From the NCBI GenBank assembly GCA_002381695.1, contig DFXM01000011.1, forward strand, positions 17,190 through 81,189: DNA of 64,000 nt, given 5' to 3'. This document shows positions 40,645-48,860 of the stretch, piece after piece. The notes under the pieces were generated by a model. The model was not told where the DNA came from and made no database searches. It saw only the letters and a program-made list of their open reading frames with translations. The position numbers were made by a program, and so were the translations under genes. Position 1 is the first letter of the stretch; each line of letters starts with the position of its first letter. The stretch comes from Clostridium sp. UBA4108 (GTDB taxonomy: Bacteria; Bacillota; Clostridia; Clostridiales; Clostridiaceae).

Positions 40645-40691
40645 TAGTCTGTATTGACTATCTATGCTTTTGTTATAGTCGTTATCGACTA
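40645..40691. promoter_or_regulatory. operator pair TAGTC-N6-GACTA
   Basis: Two 16-base inverted repeats, TAGTCTGTATTGACTA (40645-40660) and TAGTCGTTATCGACTA (40676-40691). Start-to-start distance is 31 bases, about three helical turns, so two dimers would bind on the same face. They lie 25-71 bases upstream of the gene starting at 40620. Confidence 0.55.
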
Positions 40692-40742
40692 TGGAATCAA
40701 GGGATTTTAAAAAGAACTTTCCGACAAAATACGCAAAAAAAT

Positions 40743-40778
40743 AAGCCATGGACCCTTTAATTAGAGTTCATGGCTTTA
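40743..40778. terminator. repeat-family hairpin, copy 5
   Basis: AAGCCATGGACCCTTTAATT then AGAGTTCATGGCTTTAG; terminator of the small HTH gene on the minus strand, the arms reading equally well on both strands. Confidence 0.6.
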
Positions 40779-40973
40779 GTTTTGTTTATTATTTAATATT
40801 TTTTCTACTCCCTGTGGACTTAATAAAGTAGGTTGTCTTGCCCCTAGCTTTCTATAATCTTCTCCTTCAATCATATTTAAGCTCTTAAGAACTAATCTAT
40901 CTTGAAGGGTTCTTACTGGGATGTCAGTTTCTCTAGCAACTTCTTGAAGGGTTTTTATATCAGATAGTTTCAT
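40776..40973 (-). CDS. small DNA-binding-like protein
   Basis: About 65 residues. MKLSDIKTLQEVARETDIPV then RTLQDRLVLKSLNMIEGED looks like a helix-turn-helix of the MerR/DNA-binding-excisionase type, followed by YRKLGARQPTLLSPQGVEKI. The start at 40973 is five bases after GGAG. Its first codons overlap the last codons of the upstream gene by 14 bases, so the two are translated together. The role is unknown. Small size and company suggest an accessory or phage-derived function. Confidence 0.6.
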   Translation of the reverse strand: MKLSDIKTLQEVARETDIPVRTLQDRLVLKSLNMIEGEDYRKLGARQPTLLSPQGVEKILNNKQN

Positions 40974-41151
40974 CGTAACTCCATCCATATATATCTGCAT
41001 CTCCAAAACCTTCTTCTACTACTTTTGATTCGCATTCTTCCTTTGTTTCGCCTTCAATAATTGTAACTACTTCAACCTCTGTTTCAAAATCAACATCATC
41101 CCAACTTTTTTCTACTCCATCTTTAATTTTAAATACTTGTAAGGTTAACAT
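40960..41151 (-). CDS. small acidic hypothetical protein
   Basis: About 63 residues beginning MLTLQVFKIKDGVEKSWDDV, rich in Glu and Asp (DFETEVEVVTIIEGETKEEC), ending DIYGWSYDETI. The ATG at 41151 is nine bases after AAGGAG. Acidic, soluble and without motifs that I recognise. It overlaps the HTH-like gene, forming a two-gene unit. A plausible promoter (-10 TATAAT on the minus strand) lies about 55 bases upstream. Confidence 0.55.
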   Translation of the reverse strand: MLTLQVFKIKDGVEKSWDDVDFETEVEVVTIIEGETKEECESKVVEEGFGDADIYGWSYDETI

Positions 41152-41532
41152 AATTTCCATCTCCTTTACACCTTATGGTCAGTATTTTTATAAATTTTCT
41201 ATAATATTATTATACACCTACGTAAACGCATAAACAATGGTATTTTGAGAAGAACTTTTCGGCAAAAAAGGGCATAAAATTTCTTGTACATTTTTTTAAA
41301 ATGTGGCGTAAAGAAACCGTAAAATTCGGTTATGAATAATACGGCATTCTATAAATCCCTCATTTTTTCAGTTGTGACGCTAAATCAGAATTGTCGGTAT
41401 TGATGTGTATATAGTGATGCCATCAGAATTTGATATGAAAAAGTAAATGATTTATTCCATGAATAAACATAAATAATCTTATGGGATAAAATAATTACCT
41501 CATTACATAAGAATCCAAAAACCTTCTGTTTT
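41152..41532. other. 381-base stretch without a gene
   Basis: Contains the promoter region of the small two-gene unit (minus-strand TATAAT near 41212) and AT-rich sequence before the carboxypeptidase gene end. AAGAACTTTTCGGCAAAA near 41252 resembles AAGAACTTTCCGACAAAA near 40713. No gene recognised. Confidence 0.35.
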
Positions 41533-42456
41533 TTATATACTCACTGTTGGTTCAAGTATTGTCAATGTATTGTTATAAGTATCAAGGTTAGCTTGAGCAC
41601 CTATAGGTATAGCCATCTTGTATGTGCCATGGCCTGATGCTAAATTTGTCATAAGAGGTTTATTCAATGGCATTATAACTTCATTAATTAAATCTTCATA
41701 TGACTTATCATATGCTATGGTGCAATTCGTACATTCACCCATAATGATTCCTGCACACTCCTTAAATTTACCTGCTAATATTAGATGGTTTATATACCTA
41801 TAAACTGTATTAATAGGCTCATGAACTTCTTCGATTAATATTATCTTTCCTCTAGTATCAACTTCAAATGGGGTGCCAAGATTATCTACAAAAGATGTAA
41901 GGTTACCTCCTACTATAGCTCCCGTTACATTTCCAGGGACTCTGCTTATTAGAGGCATTCCAGGAGGATTTTCAAGTTCCCTTGGTGAGGTAAGTGTAGA
42001 CGTAGCAGTGAAAAACTGATCGAAGTTGTATTCAGGAGTAGTCGGTCTAAAGTCTATTAAAAGAAGACTATGAAAAGTAATTAAGTTAGCCCACATATAC
42101 AAAACATTTAATAAAATTGTTATATCACTATACCCTGTGACAATTTTAGGATTCTGTGCGATAACAGAGTAATCAAGATATGGTATAATGCCTGCAACAC
42201 CTACTCCACCCCTTGAGGGTATAATAGCCTTCACCTCAGGGTTTTCAAACATTTCCATCAAATCAGAGGCCCTCTGCTCCTCTGTGGCTGCAATATATCC
42301 ACTATAAGAATATACGTATTTTCCTAAAACTACATTAAAGCCCATATCTTCAAGCGTCTGTATACCTCTATTAATGGAATTTGCAGATAATGGACTCCCT
42401 AAGGTAACTATTCCAACTGTATCTCCTGCACGTAAAATTTGCGGTCTCGTTGCCAT
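41533..42456 (-). CDS. LD-carboxypeptidase, MccF-like (peptidase S66)
   Basis: About 307 residues, starting at 42456 six bases after AAGGTGA. Features of family S66 are seen. The N-terminal ILRAGDTVGIVTLGSPLSAN leads to the first Rossmann-like part. VTGYSDITILLNVLY holds the nucleophile serine of the SDIT segment, and KIILIEEVHEPINTVYRYIN the catalytic Glu. AGHGTYKMAIPIGAQANLDT near the end has a Gly-His. S66 enzymes cleave the LD bond of muropeptides in cell-wall recycling, or peptide-nucleotide antibiotics such as microcin C in MccF. The choice between wall recycling and immunity cannot be made. Confidence 0.9.
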   Translation of the reverse strand: MATRPQILRAGDTVGIVTLGSPLSANSINRGIQTLEDMGFNVVLGKYVYSYSGYIAATEEQRASDLMEMFENPEVKAIIPSRGGVGVAGIIPYLDYSVIAQNPKIVTGYSDITILLNVLYMWANLITFHSLLLIDFRPTTPEYNFDQFFTATSTLTSPRELENPPGMPLISRVPGNVTGAIVGGNLTSFVDNLGTPFEVDTRGKIILIEEVHEPINTVYRYINHLILAGKFKECAGIIMGECTNCTIAYDKSYEDLINEVIMPLNKPLMTNLASGHGTYKMAIPIGAQANLDTYNNTLTILEPTVSI

Positions 42457-42700
42457 ACTCATTCACCTTCTAAATAACTTAATAATATATAATCTTACAA
42501 CTCCGTAAAAACTACTCCTTGTCGCTATTTATATCTATCATCCCCCCACGGACAAGAAGTTTAGACTTGTGGAATTACTAAAATCTCATTTCATTATTAC
42601 TAGGATATTATATAAAGGTGCTCATTGTTACTTATATTCTTTTATTGTTATATTTATATATTTATATAAATATATAGATTTCATGCGGATTTGCGCCAAT

Positions 42701-42922
42701 TCACTCTTTTTTTAATAACCAATTGTCACTAATAAAATTCTTTTCTCCATTTATCTCTTTATCTTCATAAGCAACACTTATACTAAAAGTCTTCATGTAA
42801 GATCTGTCTATATCTTCATTAAGTTTAAACACCTTACTATAATATCTATTGTCAACTGAATCCAATGTGTACGTGTTATCAACTTCAATAGTGATACTAT
42901 ACTTTTCATTTGATACCCTCAT
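42701..42922 (-). CDS. small hypothetical, accessory module
   Basis: A 73-residue protein, MRVSNEKYSITIEVDNTYTL and onward, mostly beta with several aromatic residues (YYSKVFKLNEDIDRSYMKTF). No motif recognised. It is third in a row of small genes on the minus strand behind a toxin-like tail, so it may be an immunity or accessory gene. The ribosome site (GGAAG at nine bases) is weak. Confidence 0.5.
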   Translation of the reverse strand: MRVSNEKYSITIEVDNTYTLDSVDNRYYSKVFKLNEDIDRSYMKTFSISVAYEDKEINGEKNFISDNWLLKKE

Positions 42923-42977
42923 GATCTAGCACTTCCATTCTTTATATTTATCAGCTAACTATTTTAGACATTATTAA

Positions 42978-43451
42978 CTATTCATCACACATTAATGGAT
43001 CTGAACCATACCACGTTGCATTCTCATCTCTATCTCCTGTTAAATCCATCCAGGAGATAGCTAATCTAAATTTTTCAACATTTTGAGTATCAATAAATTC
43101 TGCTTTCAAACCATTATTCATATAGCTAAAATCAAATGCATACATTTTCTCTGGATAGTCATGATATAAAATTTCATATCCACCTAATCTTAATAATAAA
43201 TTGTCTTTATAAAAATCTAAAAGAACTAGATATTCTCCACCATTAATGCTTGTTTCAATATTTTCACAATCTATAAAACACCTAATTACGTCACCTGTTT
43301 TAATAGTTGTTGTATCTACAAGTATTAAATATCTAGCATCCACATAATAATTAGATGCTTCAATAACTGTTAATGACTGTGGAATTGTTCTATAGTCCAT
43401 CTCAATCCCATTTTTTTGAATGATTAGATTACCTAGTGGTGTTGTTAACAT
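42978..43451 (-). CDS. hypothetical protein of the toxin-tail/immunity module
   Basis: A 157-residue soluble protein rich in beta-strands: MLTTPLGNLIIQKNGIEMDY, GGEYLVLLDFYKDNLLLRLG and FRLAISWMDLTGDRDENATW. I do not recognise a family. Its start follows GAGGTAAGATT. It comes 13 bases after the DUF1871-like gene on the same strand, and its first 17 codons are repeated in the broken module at 2.4-2.6 kb. Mobility with a toxin-tail module suggests an immunity protein; that is inference. Confidence 0.6.
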   Translation of the reverse strand: MLTTPLGNLIIQKNGIEMDYRTIPQSLTVIEASNYYVDARYLILVDTTTIKTGDVIRCFIDCENIETSINGGEYLVLLDFYKDNLLLRLGGYEILYHDYPEKMYAFDFSYMNNGLKAEFIDTQNVEKFRLAISWMDLTGDRDENATWYGSDPLMCDE

Positions 43452-43464
43452 AATCTTACCTCAT

Positions 43465-44108
43465 TTAATTAATTATGAATGAATCTATCTTCTTTGCAAT
43501 TTCTAAAATGTTAGTTCCTTTTTTAAAATACTTATTACCAAATACCTTCTCCGTAACTTCTTCTATAATTGTTGCTAACTCTTCTGTTGAAGTATTTTTG
43601 TCTACTCTATTCCATATTTGATGGATTTCATAATAATACTCATATCTAGGTGCACACATTTCTATTAATCCTTCTGGGTCCCAGTTACTATAATGCTGAA
43701 GTATTTGCATTTTTCTTATTTCTTCTATTGGCATTGGTGCTTTACTTAATTTATTGGCTTTATTATAGTAGAACCCAACTTCACAAGCACTGTCAATCAT
43801 AGCAATGTTAATATTGGCTGTATCAGCTATAGGAACTGTTAATGGTTTGGTTATCTCCCAAAGAGATTCATCAATATTATTTAATTTCTTTAAATGTTTA
43901 ATATACTCATCTTGTAAACAATATTGAATTACATACCCAATATAATCCCATTCTTTATTTCTACCGCTTTCTAGCTTGGCTAATCTATGTGCTTCATCAT
44001 CATTGAAATATATTTTGAAATCTCCTCGTTCAATTAGCTCGTGTGGAATTTTTTTAATTCTAATTCAAAATGTTTTTTATATTCTCTGTATCCAATTGGT
44101 TGAAACAT
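43465..44108 (-). pseudogene. DUF1871-like protein gene with a one-base frameshift
   Basis: ATG at 44108 behind GGAGTGGCTACGGTGATA starts MFQPIGYREYKKHFELELKK, then the frame is lost at a seven-A run (44048-44054). One more A would give IPHELIERGDFKIYFNDDEA and join to an open frame. That frame includes NKEWDYIGYVIQYCLQDEYI, MIDSACEVGFYYNKANKLS and a C-terminal WDPEGLIEMCAPRYEYYYEI...LATIIEEVTEKVFGNKYF. The last part resembles DUF1871 domains, seen in immunity proteins of polymorphic toxin systems. About 214 residues if restored. A sequencing slip cannot be excluded. Confidence 0.7.
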
Positions 44109-44148
44109 TATCACCGTAGCCACTCCCCCATGGTATATTATATTTTCT

Positions 44149-44343
44149 TTACAAAATCAAAATTCCTCTTTCATCATAAACACTTCCACAGCCACCTTGA
44201 TTACAATATTAATTTTGATTAAAAGTGCCCACATCACTGGTTATTCTAATTAAACCTAAGTATTCTTGTGGCATACTGAGATATGGCTTATTCAAAACTA
44301 CCTGACAGTTTACATCATTTATTTCCTTTTGGGTTTTATAATT
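44149..44343 (-). pseudogene. C-terminal remnant of a toxin-like protein
   Basis: The minus-strand frame reads KTQKEINDVNCQVVLNKPYL, SMPQEYLGLIRITSDVGTFN, then QN and a stop, then YCNQGGCGSVYDERGILIL and a final stop. The tail after the stop matches the one at 2784-2849 (GYGNAYDDRGILIL). So the end of a larger gene, cut off upstream and broken by a stop. The tail-plus-small-genes order suggests the toxin end of a polymorphic system; the toxin class is not recognised. Confidence 0.55.
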
Positions 44344-44357
44344 TTATTTATATAAGA

Positions 44358-44384
44358 ATAAGAGTAGTAAAATACTACTCTTAT
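44358..44384. terminator. hairpin, near-copy of the one at 39983-40009
   Basis: ATAAGAGTAGT, loop AAAAT, ACTACTCTTAT, perfect 11-base arms. Flanking bases downstream on the plus strand (CCAGTGGAACTGTACC) also resemble those around the repeat-peptide gene, so a degenerate copy of that locus may lie here. Confidence 0.55.
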
Positions 44385-44470
44385 CCAGTGGAACTGTACC
44401 AACGATACTATGCAAATACTTGATAATATATTCAAAAATTTATATACCAATATACTTAATTTTATTATAT

Positions 44471-44683
44471 TTATCTAAATATAATATTACATATAGTTGC
44501 TATAATAATTATTAACCCTAAGCAGAAAGTTTTCTTATTTTTAACTGTAATTTTTTTCTCAATAGTTTCTAAGCTATTGAAAATATTTAAGATACCTACT
44601 ACAATAACACCTATTTGACCGTATACCCATTCTAATGGCAATATAATTAATAAAAATGCTACTAAAGCTACAACATAATACAT
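44471..44683 (-). CDS. small membrane protein
   Basis: A 70-residue, very hydrophobic protein with three likely spans: YYVVALVAFLLIILPLEWVY, IGVIVVGILNIFNSLETI and TFCLGLIIIIATICNIIF. No family recognised. Ribosome site is weak. It lies beside the toxin-tail module, so it may be an accessory or immunity gene, but this rests on position only. Confidence 0.5.
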   Translation of the reverse strand: MYYVVALVAFLLIILPLEWVYGQIGVIVVGILNIFNSLETIEKKITVKNKKTFCLGLIIIIATICNIIFR

Positions 44684-44703
44684 ATATTTTACCTATTATC
44701 CGC

Positions 44704-44868
44704 TTGTAAACAGCTTATTTCATCGCTACGCTCTTCGTAAGCTGAACAATTGCCTCAGCAGTAGGTTCTTGCCAATCAAACTTCGCTACTCTCGTCTTCT
44801 TGGGAAACCCTTGCATGGGTGGTTGTAAACAGCTTATTTCATCGCTACGCTCTTCGTAAGCTGAACAA
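44704..44868 (+). repeat. pair of exact 46-base direct repeats, period 119
   Basis: The 46 bases at 44704-44749 and 44823-44868 are identical. Each folds as a hairpin with CAGCTTA and TAAGCTG arms. Together they front the conserved RNA-like block that follows. Confidence 0.8.
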
Positions 44869-44945
44869 CCACCTCAACATGCCTTGAGAGGATAATAATG
44901 ATGTCGTAGGTATCTAGTACCCCTTGGTGACAAGGTATATTTCTG
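44861..44945 (+). ncRNA. structured RNA-like block, homologous to 4246-4350
   Basis: GCTGAACAACCACCTC, then a hairpin CTCAACATGCCTTGAG, TAATGATGTCGTAGG and the hairpin CCTTGGTGACAAGG. Order and wording match the block near 4.3 kb. No coding frame. Preceded by the duplicated 46-base hairpins. Candidate right end of an IS200/IS605 or IStron element with its guide RNA; no transposase or tnpB gene is left. Confidence 0.35.
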
Positions 44946-45304
44946 AAGTTCTAGCAATTCTATCACATTTTTTGAACTTTTCATTCTCATCCATCATATT
45001 ATTCACTGTATTTAGGAAAGAATTATATTAATATTTGCTAATACATTCTAATACTCTTTGTATCAAAATTGTAAGCAATAAAACCTTCAAATACTTATAA
45101 GATATTCTATCTTATAATACCTTTCAATATGGTATTATATTTATCCTTCTGATCTTCGTAAGTTATCTAGATAATTTGATCGCAACCTTTGACATTTAGC
45201 ATAATAAAAGACACCTAACCATATTGTCAGATGTCCTTTATTAAAATTATTTAAACCTATTATCTATCTTCTGCAAAATTATATTCATACTGCTTAAAAT
45301 ACGT
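44946..45304. other. 359-base stretch with the aldolase terminator
   Basis: AT-rich; holds an imperfect hairpin at 45207-45239 (AAAGACACCT...AGATGTCCTTT) that likely ends the aldolase transcript. No gene seen. Confidence 0.45.
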
Positions 45305-46081
45305 TTATTCAGAAATACTTTTTCTAACATTATCAATTAGATTTTTACTTTGTGCTCTAAAAAATCCAAGATCATTCATAATAGTTACAAATTTAAATCC
45401 TTGTTTAATTCTCATTGTTGCTTCTTCTTGTGAACCTGTAACGATACCAGGAACAATATTGTGTTTTTCGCAACTTTTCAATACCCTATCTATAGCTTCT
45501 GTAAGTTCAGGATTTTTCATATCTCCAAAACATCCCATATCCTGGGATAAATCAGCTGTTCCTATAAATATACAGTCAAGACCCGGTGTTGCACATATTT
45601 CATCAATATTTTCAACACCTTTTCTTGTTTCACATTGCATTATAACATAAGTATTCTCATTACATTCTCCCTTGTTATAATCTTGGTACCATCCCCAACG
45701 AGGACCACGACCTGCCCCTATGCCTCTTTTTCCAAGGGGTGCAATCTTAACATTATCTATAATATATTTTGCATGTTCTGGAGTTTCAACCATGGGAATC
45801 ATTAAACCATGTACACCTACATCTAACATCCGTGCCATCATTGGTCCATCGGCTGGATCATAAACACGAACTAAAGGTGCCATTTCGTATAGTTCAGATG
45901 CTCTAATCATATCCACCATAGTTTCCATATTTGTTTGTGCATGTTCCATATCAATTAAAATGAAATCAAGATTATTAATTCCTAGGATTTCTGCATTGCT
46001 AGGTGAACCAGATGCAACAAAGGCTCCTAGAACATATCCTCCATCTTCTAGTTTTTCCTTAACTAAGTTGCGCATTTTCAT
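45305..46081 (-). CDS. HpcH/HpaI-type aldolase
   Basis: A 258-residue class II aldolase of the HpcH/HpaI (2,4-dihydroxyhept-2-enedioate aldolase) family. Such enzymes cleave 4-hydroxy-2-oxo acids into pyruvate and an aldehyde using a divalent metal. Seen: LDFILIDMEHAQTNMETM (metal-binding Glu/His), APLVRVYDP, DVGVHGLMIPMVETPEHAKY, IMQCETRKGVENIDEI and CIFIGTADLSQDMG. The metal-binding Glu (CET) and Asp (TADLS) are present. The ATG follows ATAGGAGCTATTTT. It is the last gene of a cluster with a cupin, a DUF6282 hydrolase and a dicarboxylate-type transporter, so it likely takes the last cleavage step of that pathway. Confidence 0.9.
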   Translation of the reverse strand: MKMRNLVKEKLEDGGYVLGAFVASGSPSNAEILGINNLDFILIDMEHAQTNMETMVDMIRASELYEMAPLVRVYDPADGPMMARMLDVGVHGLMIPMVETPEHAKYIIDNVKIAPLGKRGIGAGRGPRWGWYQDYNKGECNENTYVIMQCETRKGVENIDEICATPGLDCIFIGTADLSQDMGCFGDMKNPELTEAIDRVLKSCEKHNIVPGIVTGSQEEATMRIKQGFKFVTIMNDLGFFRAQSKNLIDNVRKSISE

Positions 46082-46138
46082 AAAATAGCTCCTATCCCTT
46101 TATATAATATATTATCTAAAGTCTGCTTATTATTAATA

Positions 46139-46170
46139 TTGCTGAGCTAATTATAAAACCAGCTCAGCAA
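46139..46170 (-). terminator. hairpin between cupin and aldolase genes
   Basis: TTGCTGAGCT and AGCTCAGCAA, perfect ten-base arms, followed on the minus strand by TATTAATAATAA. It may end or thin out transcription before the aldolase. Confidence 0.6.
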
Positions 46171-46180
46171 CATTGAATTA

Positions 46181-46561
46181 TTATTTATTTTCTTCTAAAT
46201 ATTTGCTATAAGATTCAATGTACTCTGGTCTTATTGGATAGAAAATATCCATTTGCATACATGGAACTGAGCTATCATACACATGAATGTAGTGTTCTAC
46301 TCCCTTTGGAACAGTTACCCATGAACCAGGTGTTAATCTATATGCTACTCCATCAACATAGTAGTCACATTCTCCTTCTAAAAGTAATGCAACTTGTTCA
46401 TTGTCTGGATGTGAATGTGGATTTACTTCATTTCCATTTTCAACTCTGTTAAGTGTACAGTTAATATTATCTGCACCCATACCAAAAACTACTCTTGTTA
46501 TTCCTTCTCTTACCTCTTGCCAAGGTAAATTGTTCCAATTTCCTGATTCTATTCTTGCCAT
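46181..46561 (-). CDS. single-domain cupin
   Basis: About 126 residues, starting at 46561 eight bases after GGAGG. Cupin motif 1 is NPHSHPDNEQVALLLEGE with the His-x-His and Glu metal ligands, and motif 2 is PGSWVTVPKGVEHYIHVY with the last His. A small metal-binding beta-barrel, probably an isomerase, decarboxylase or sugar-acid binding enzyme in the pathway of this cluster. It sits between the aldolase and hydrolase genes on the same strand. Confidence 0.85.
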   Translation of the reverse strand: MARIESGNWNNLPWQEVREGITRVVFGMGADNINCTLNRVENGNEVNPHSHPDNEQVALLLEGECDYYVDGVAYRLTPGSWVTVPKGVEHYIHVYDSSVPCMQMDIFYPIRPEYIESYSKYLEENK

Positions 46562-46683
46562 TTTCATTACCTCCATTAATTAAATATATTTTATATTAAA
46601 AATAATAAATCTACATATATAAAGCTTGTCGCCTGTACTACTAACTAATATCTATTTTAAAAATAAAAGGCTCTATATTAATA

Positions 46684-47559
46684 TTAAAGATTAAATAATT
46701 TAACTGGATTAACCTTTGTCATTGTATTAATTTCTTCTTCTGTAACACCAAATTCTCTTTCTAATAAATTAATATAATTAAACATACCTTCTACTGGAGA
46801 ACCATTGTTAACTTGTCCTAAATCTGTATCCATAATAATACGATCAACGCCTACAGTATCCATAATTTTTTTGAAAATAGCATCTTCAACATTTCCAATC
46901 TTTGAACCACCAACAAAAACACATACATTTAATTCAATATAAGCACCTAAATCTGTCCATCTCTTCATATCTTCATAGGATGCACCAACATTATAGTGTG
47001 GGTGATTTACTAAGATTCTCTTAACTCCTAATTCCACTGCTTTTTTAACTAAGTGGTCAACTTCCCAAAGTGTACCATGACCTGTTCCTAAAACCATGTC
47101 ATGCTCTGCCATATATTTTAAACATTCAATAGCAGCTGGCTCCATATTTCCATCTTCATCAACATAAGAAACTGGATTTTCAGAAATCCTTGATTTTCCA
47201 CCACCAACGAATCCTTTGCTTTGGTGATCATCTATGTGCTTCTTTGTTGAAACAGTTGGGAAGTATACTATTTTTGCATCCATTTGTCTTGCAGTATCTA
47301 ATGCCTTTAGGTTGAAAAGTCCTATGGAATTATTTAAACACATACTTCCATATACCTTACATGTTCCATTTCCTAAATGCTTTTCTACCATTTTAGTTCC
47401 AAGCATACTTGGGAAGTAATGATCCTTTACTAAAAATCCTGCATATCCTGCTGCTTCAGATTCCTTTAGCATATCTGCTGCATCTAGCTCTCTACTAGCT
47501 ATAGATGGTCCACAGTGAACGTGCATATCAATGATTCCTTCTAAAATTTTTCTATCCAT
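46684..47559 (-). CDS. DUF6282-family amidohydrolase-like protein
   Basis: A 291-residue TIM-barrel metal-dependent hydrolase-like protein. The opening GIIDMHVHCGPSIASRELDA has the HxH at the end of strand 1. VLGTGHGTLWEVDHLV, ILVNHPHYNVG and DRIIMDTDLGQVNNGSP provide further His and Asp residues. This matches the DUF6282 family, which is linked to the amidohydrolases but with unknown reaction. Start follows AAGGAGGAATTTATT. It is 27 bases from the transporter gene, so it probably handles the imported compound. Confidence 0.82.
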   Translation of the reverse strand: MDRKILEGIIDMHVHCGPSIASRELDAADMLKESEAAGYAGFLVKDHYFPSMLGTKMVEKHLGNGTCKVYGSMCLNNSIGLFNLKALDTARQMDAKIVYFPTVSTKKHIDDHQSKGFVGGGKSRISENPVSYVDEDGNMEPAAIECLKYMAEHDMVLGTGHGTLWEVDHLVKKAVELGVKRILVNHPHYNVGASYEDMKRWTDLGAYIELNVCVFVGGSKIGNVEDAIFKKIMDTVGVDRIIMDTDLGQVNNGSPVEGMFNYINLLEREFGVTEEEINTMTKVNPVKLFNL

Positions 47560-47585
47560 AATAAATTCCTCCTTTGATTTTAGTA

Positions 47586-48860
47586 CTATTTGTTTATTAG
47601 AATTCTATATATACCTGTATTCGCTAATATTGCAGCGATAATTGAAATAGTAATAGCAGATAAAAGTAATGTTCTAAAGACTTTGTTTTTCTCAGAAACA
47701 TCAGGTTTAAAAAGTTGGTCGTAAGCTGCTAAAATCATAGCTCCACCCATGGATAAAGGACTTATAGTAGCAGTAAATCCACCATTTATAATTGCACTGA
47801 TTAATTCTAATGGATGGAATACATTTCCGATACTTGCATTTACCTGAGCAACTGTAGGAATTAGTGTAGGTATAGGTCCCGCAATAGCTAAAGAGAAAAA
47901 TGACATTACTGAAGATGTAAATCCTAAAATAGGTGCTGCAGTCCATCTTGTAGCGATCGATGCAAATAAATCTGCCATTAATGTTAAGCCACCTAAAATA
48001 TCAACTACATTCAGTAAACATCCGATACCAACACATAGGAATATCGCTTCCCAGGGTGTACCTGCAAAGGCTGCTTTTTCATCGGCACAGTTTGCTAGAA
48101 GTAATACTAAACTAAATACGAAGGCAGTAAGCCCTGCATGGGTTTTTAATAACATGATGCTTAATATCATACAAACAAGAACTACTAAGGTAATTTTTTG
48201 CTTAGTATTAAATGGCTTTATATCTTCAAAAACATTATTAGTTGAAGTATTATCAAGTCCATTATCCTTGATTTTCCACCCTTTATATAATACATAAATC
48301 ACTATAGATACAATGGTATGCATAATCATTCCATTAAATAATATAGGGAATGTATAATCTGGATATCCAGCATTTGAAACAATAATATTGACAGTATTAC
48401 CAAATACGCCTACAGGTGTCATCATACCTGCATTTGCTCCACCGACTGCAAGGATACCAATCATAACAGGGTTATATCCCATATAAGATCCAATACTCAT
48501 TGTGATTAGAGGCATAACTGTGTAAACTGTCAGTCCACCTGGGTCAACTATGGTTATACACAAACACACTAAGAATACCATAAGAGGATAAAACTTTGCT
48601 AAGGATGAAATCTTTTGAAACATCTTTTTAGAAAATAATTCTAATGAACCATTACTTTGGGCAATTGAGAAAAAGAAAAACATTCCTGTTAAATTTAAAA
48701 ATAGTCCTGTTGGAAAACCAGCGACAATTGCACTACCTGTAACTCCTCCAAAAAAGCCTAATACCATGGCTGCTGCTAGAGAGATAATACCTATATTCTT
48801 TCCAAAGGCAACGCCTAATGTTATAGCCCCCACTAATACTAATAACGAGATACCTGCCAT
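47586..48860 (-). CDS. MatC-type dicarboxylate transporter
   Basis: About 424 residues starting at 48860, nine bases after AAGGAGTG, with eleven or so membrane spans. The N-terminal half (GKNIGIISLAAAMVLGFFGG, IVDPGGLTVYTVMPLITMSI, GGANAGMMTPVGVFGNTVNI) is the MatC_N pattern of malonate/dicarboxylate carriers. The C-terminal half has WEAIFLCVGIGCLLNVVDIL and FHPLELISAIINGGFTATIS. First gene of the catabolic cluster, so it should bring in the substrate. The actual acid is unknown. Confidence 0.87.
   Translation of the reverse strand: MAGISLLVLVGAITLGVAFGKNIGIISLAAAMVLGFFGGVTGSAIVAGFPTGLFLNLTGMFFFFSIAQSNGSLELFSKKMFQKISSLAKFYPLMVFLVCLCITIVDPGGLTVYTVMPLITMSIGSYMGYNPVMIGILAVGGANAGMMTPVGVFGNTVNIIVSNAGYPDYTFPILFNGMIMHTIVSIVIYVLYKGWKIKDNGLDNTSTNNVFEDIKPFNTKQKITLVVLVCMILSIMLLKTHAGLTAFVFSLVLLLANCADEKAAFAGTPWEAIFLCVGIGCLLNVVDILGGLTLMADLFASIATRWTAAPILGFTSSVMSFFSLAIAGPIPTLIPTVAQVNASIGNVFHPLELISAIINGGFTATISPLSMGGAMILAAYDQLFKPDVSEKNKVFRTLLLSAITISIIAAILANTGIYRILINK

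Noticed and set aside
44701..44945. T-box leader
   Set aside because: GGGTGGTTG near 44817 recalls a T-box, but the TGGNACCGCG element, the specifier loop and a downstream aminoacyl-tRNA synthetase or amino-acid gene are missing.
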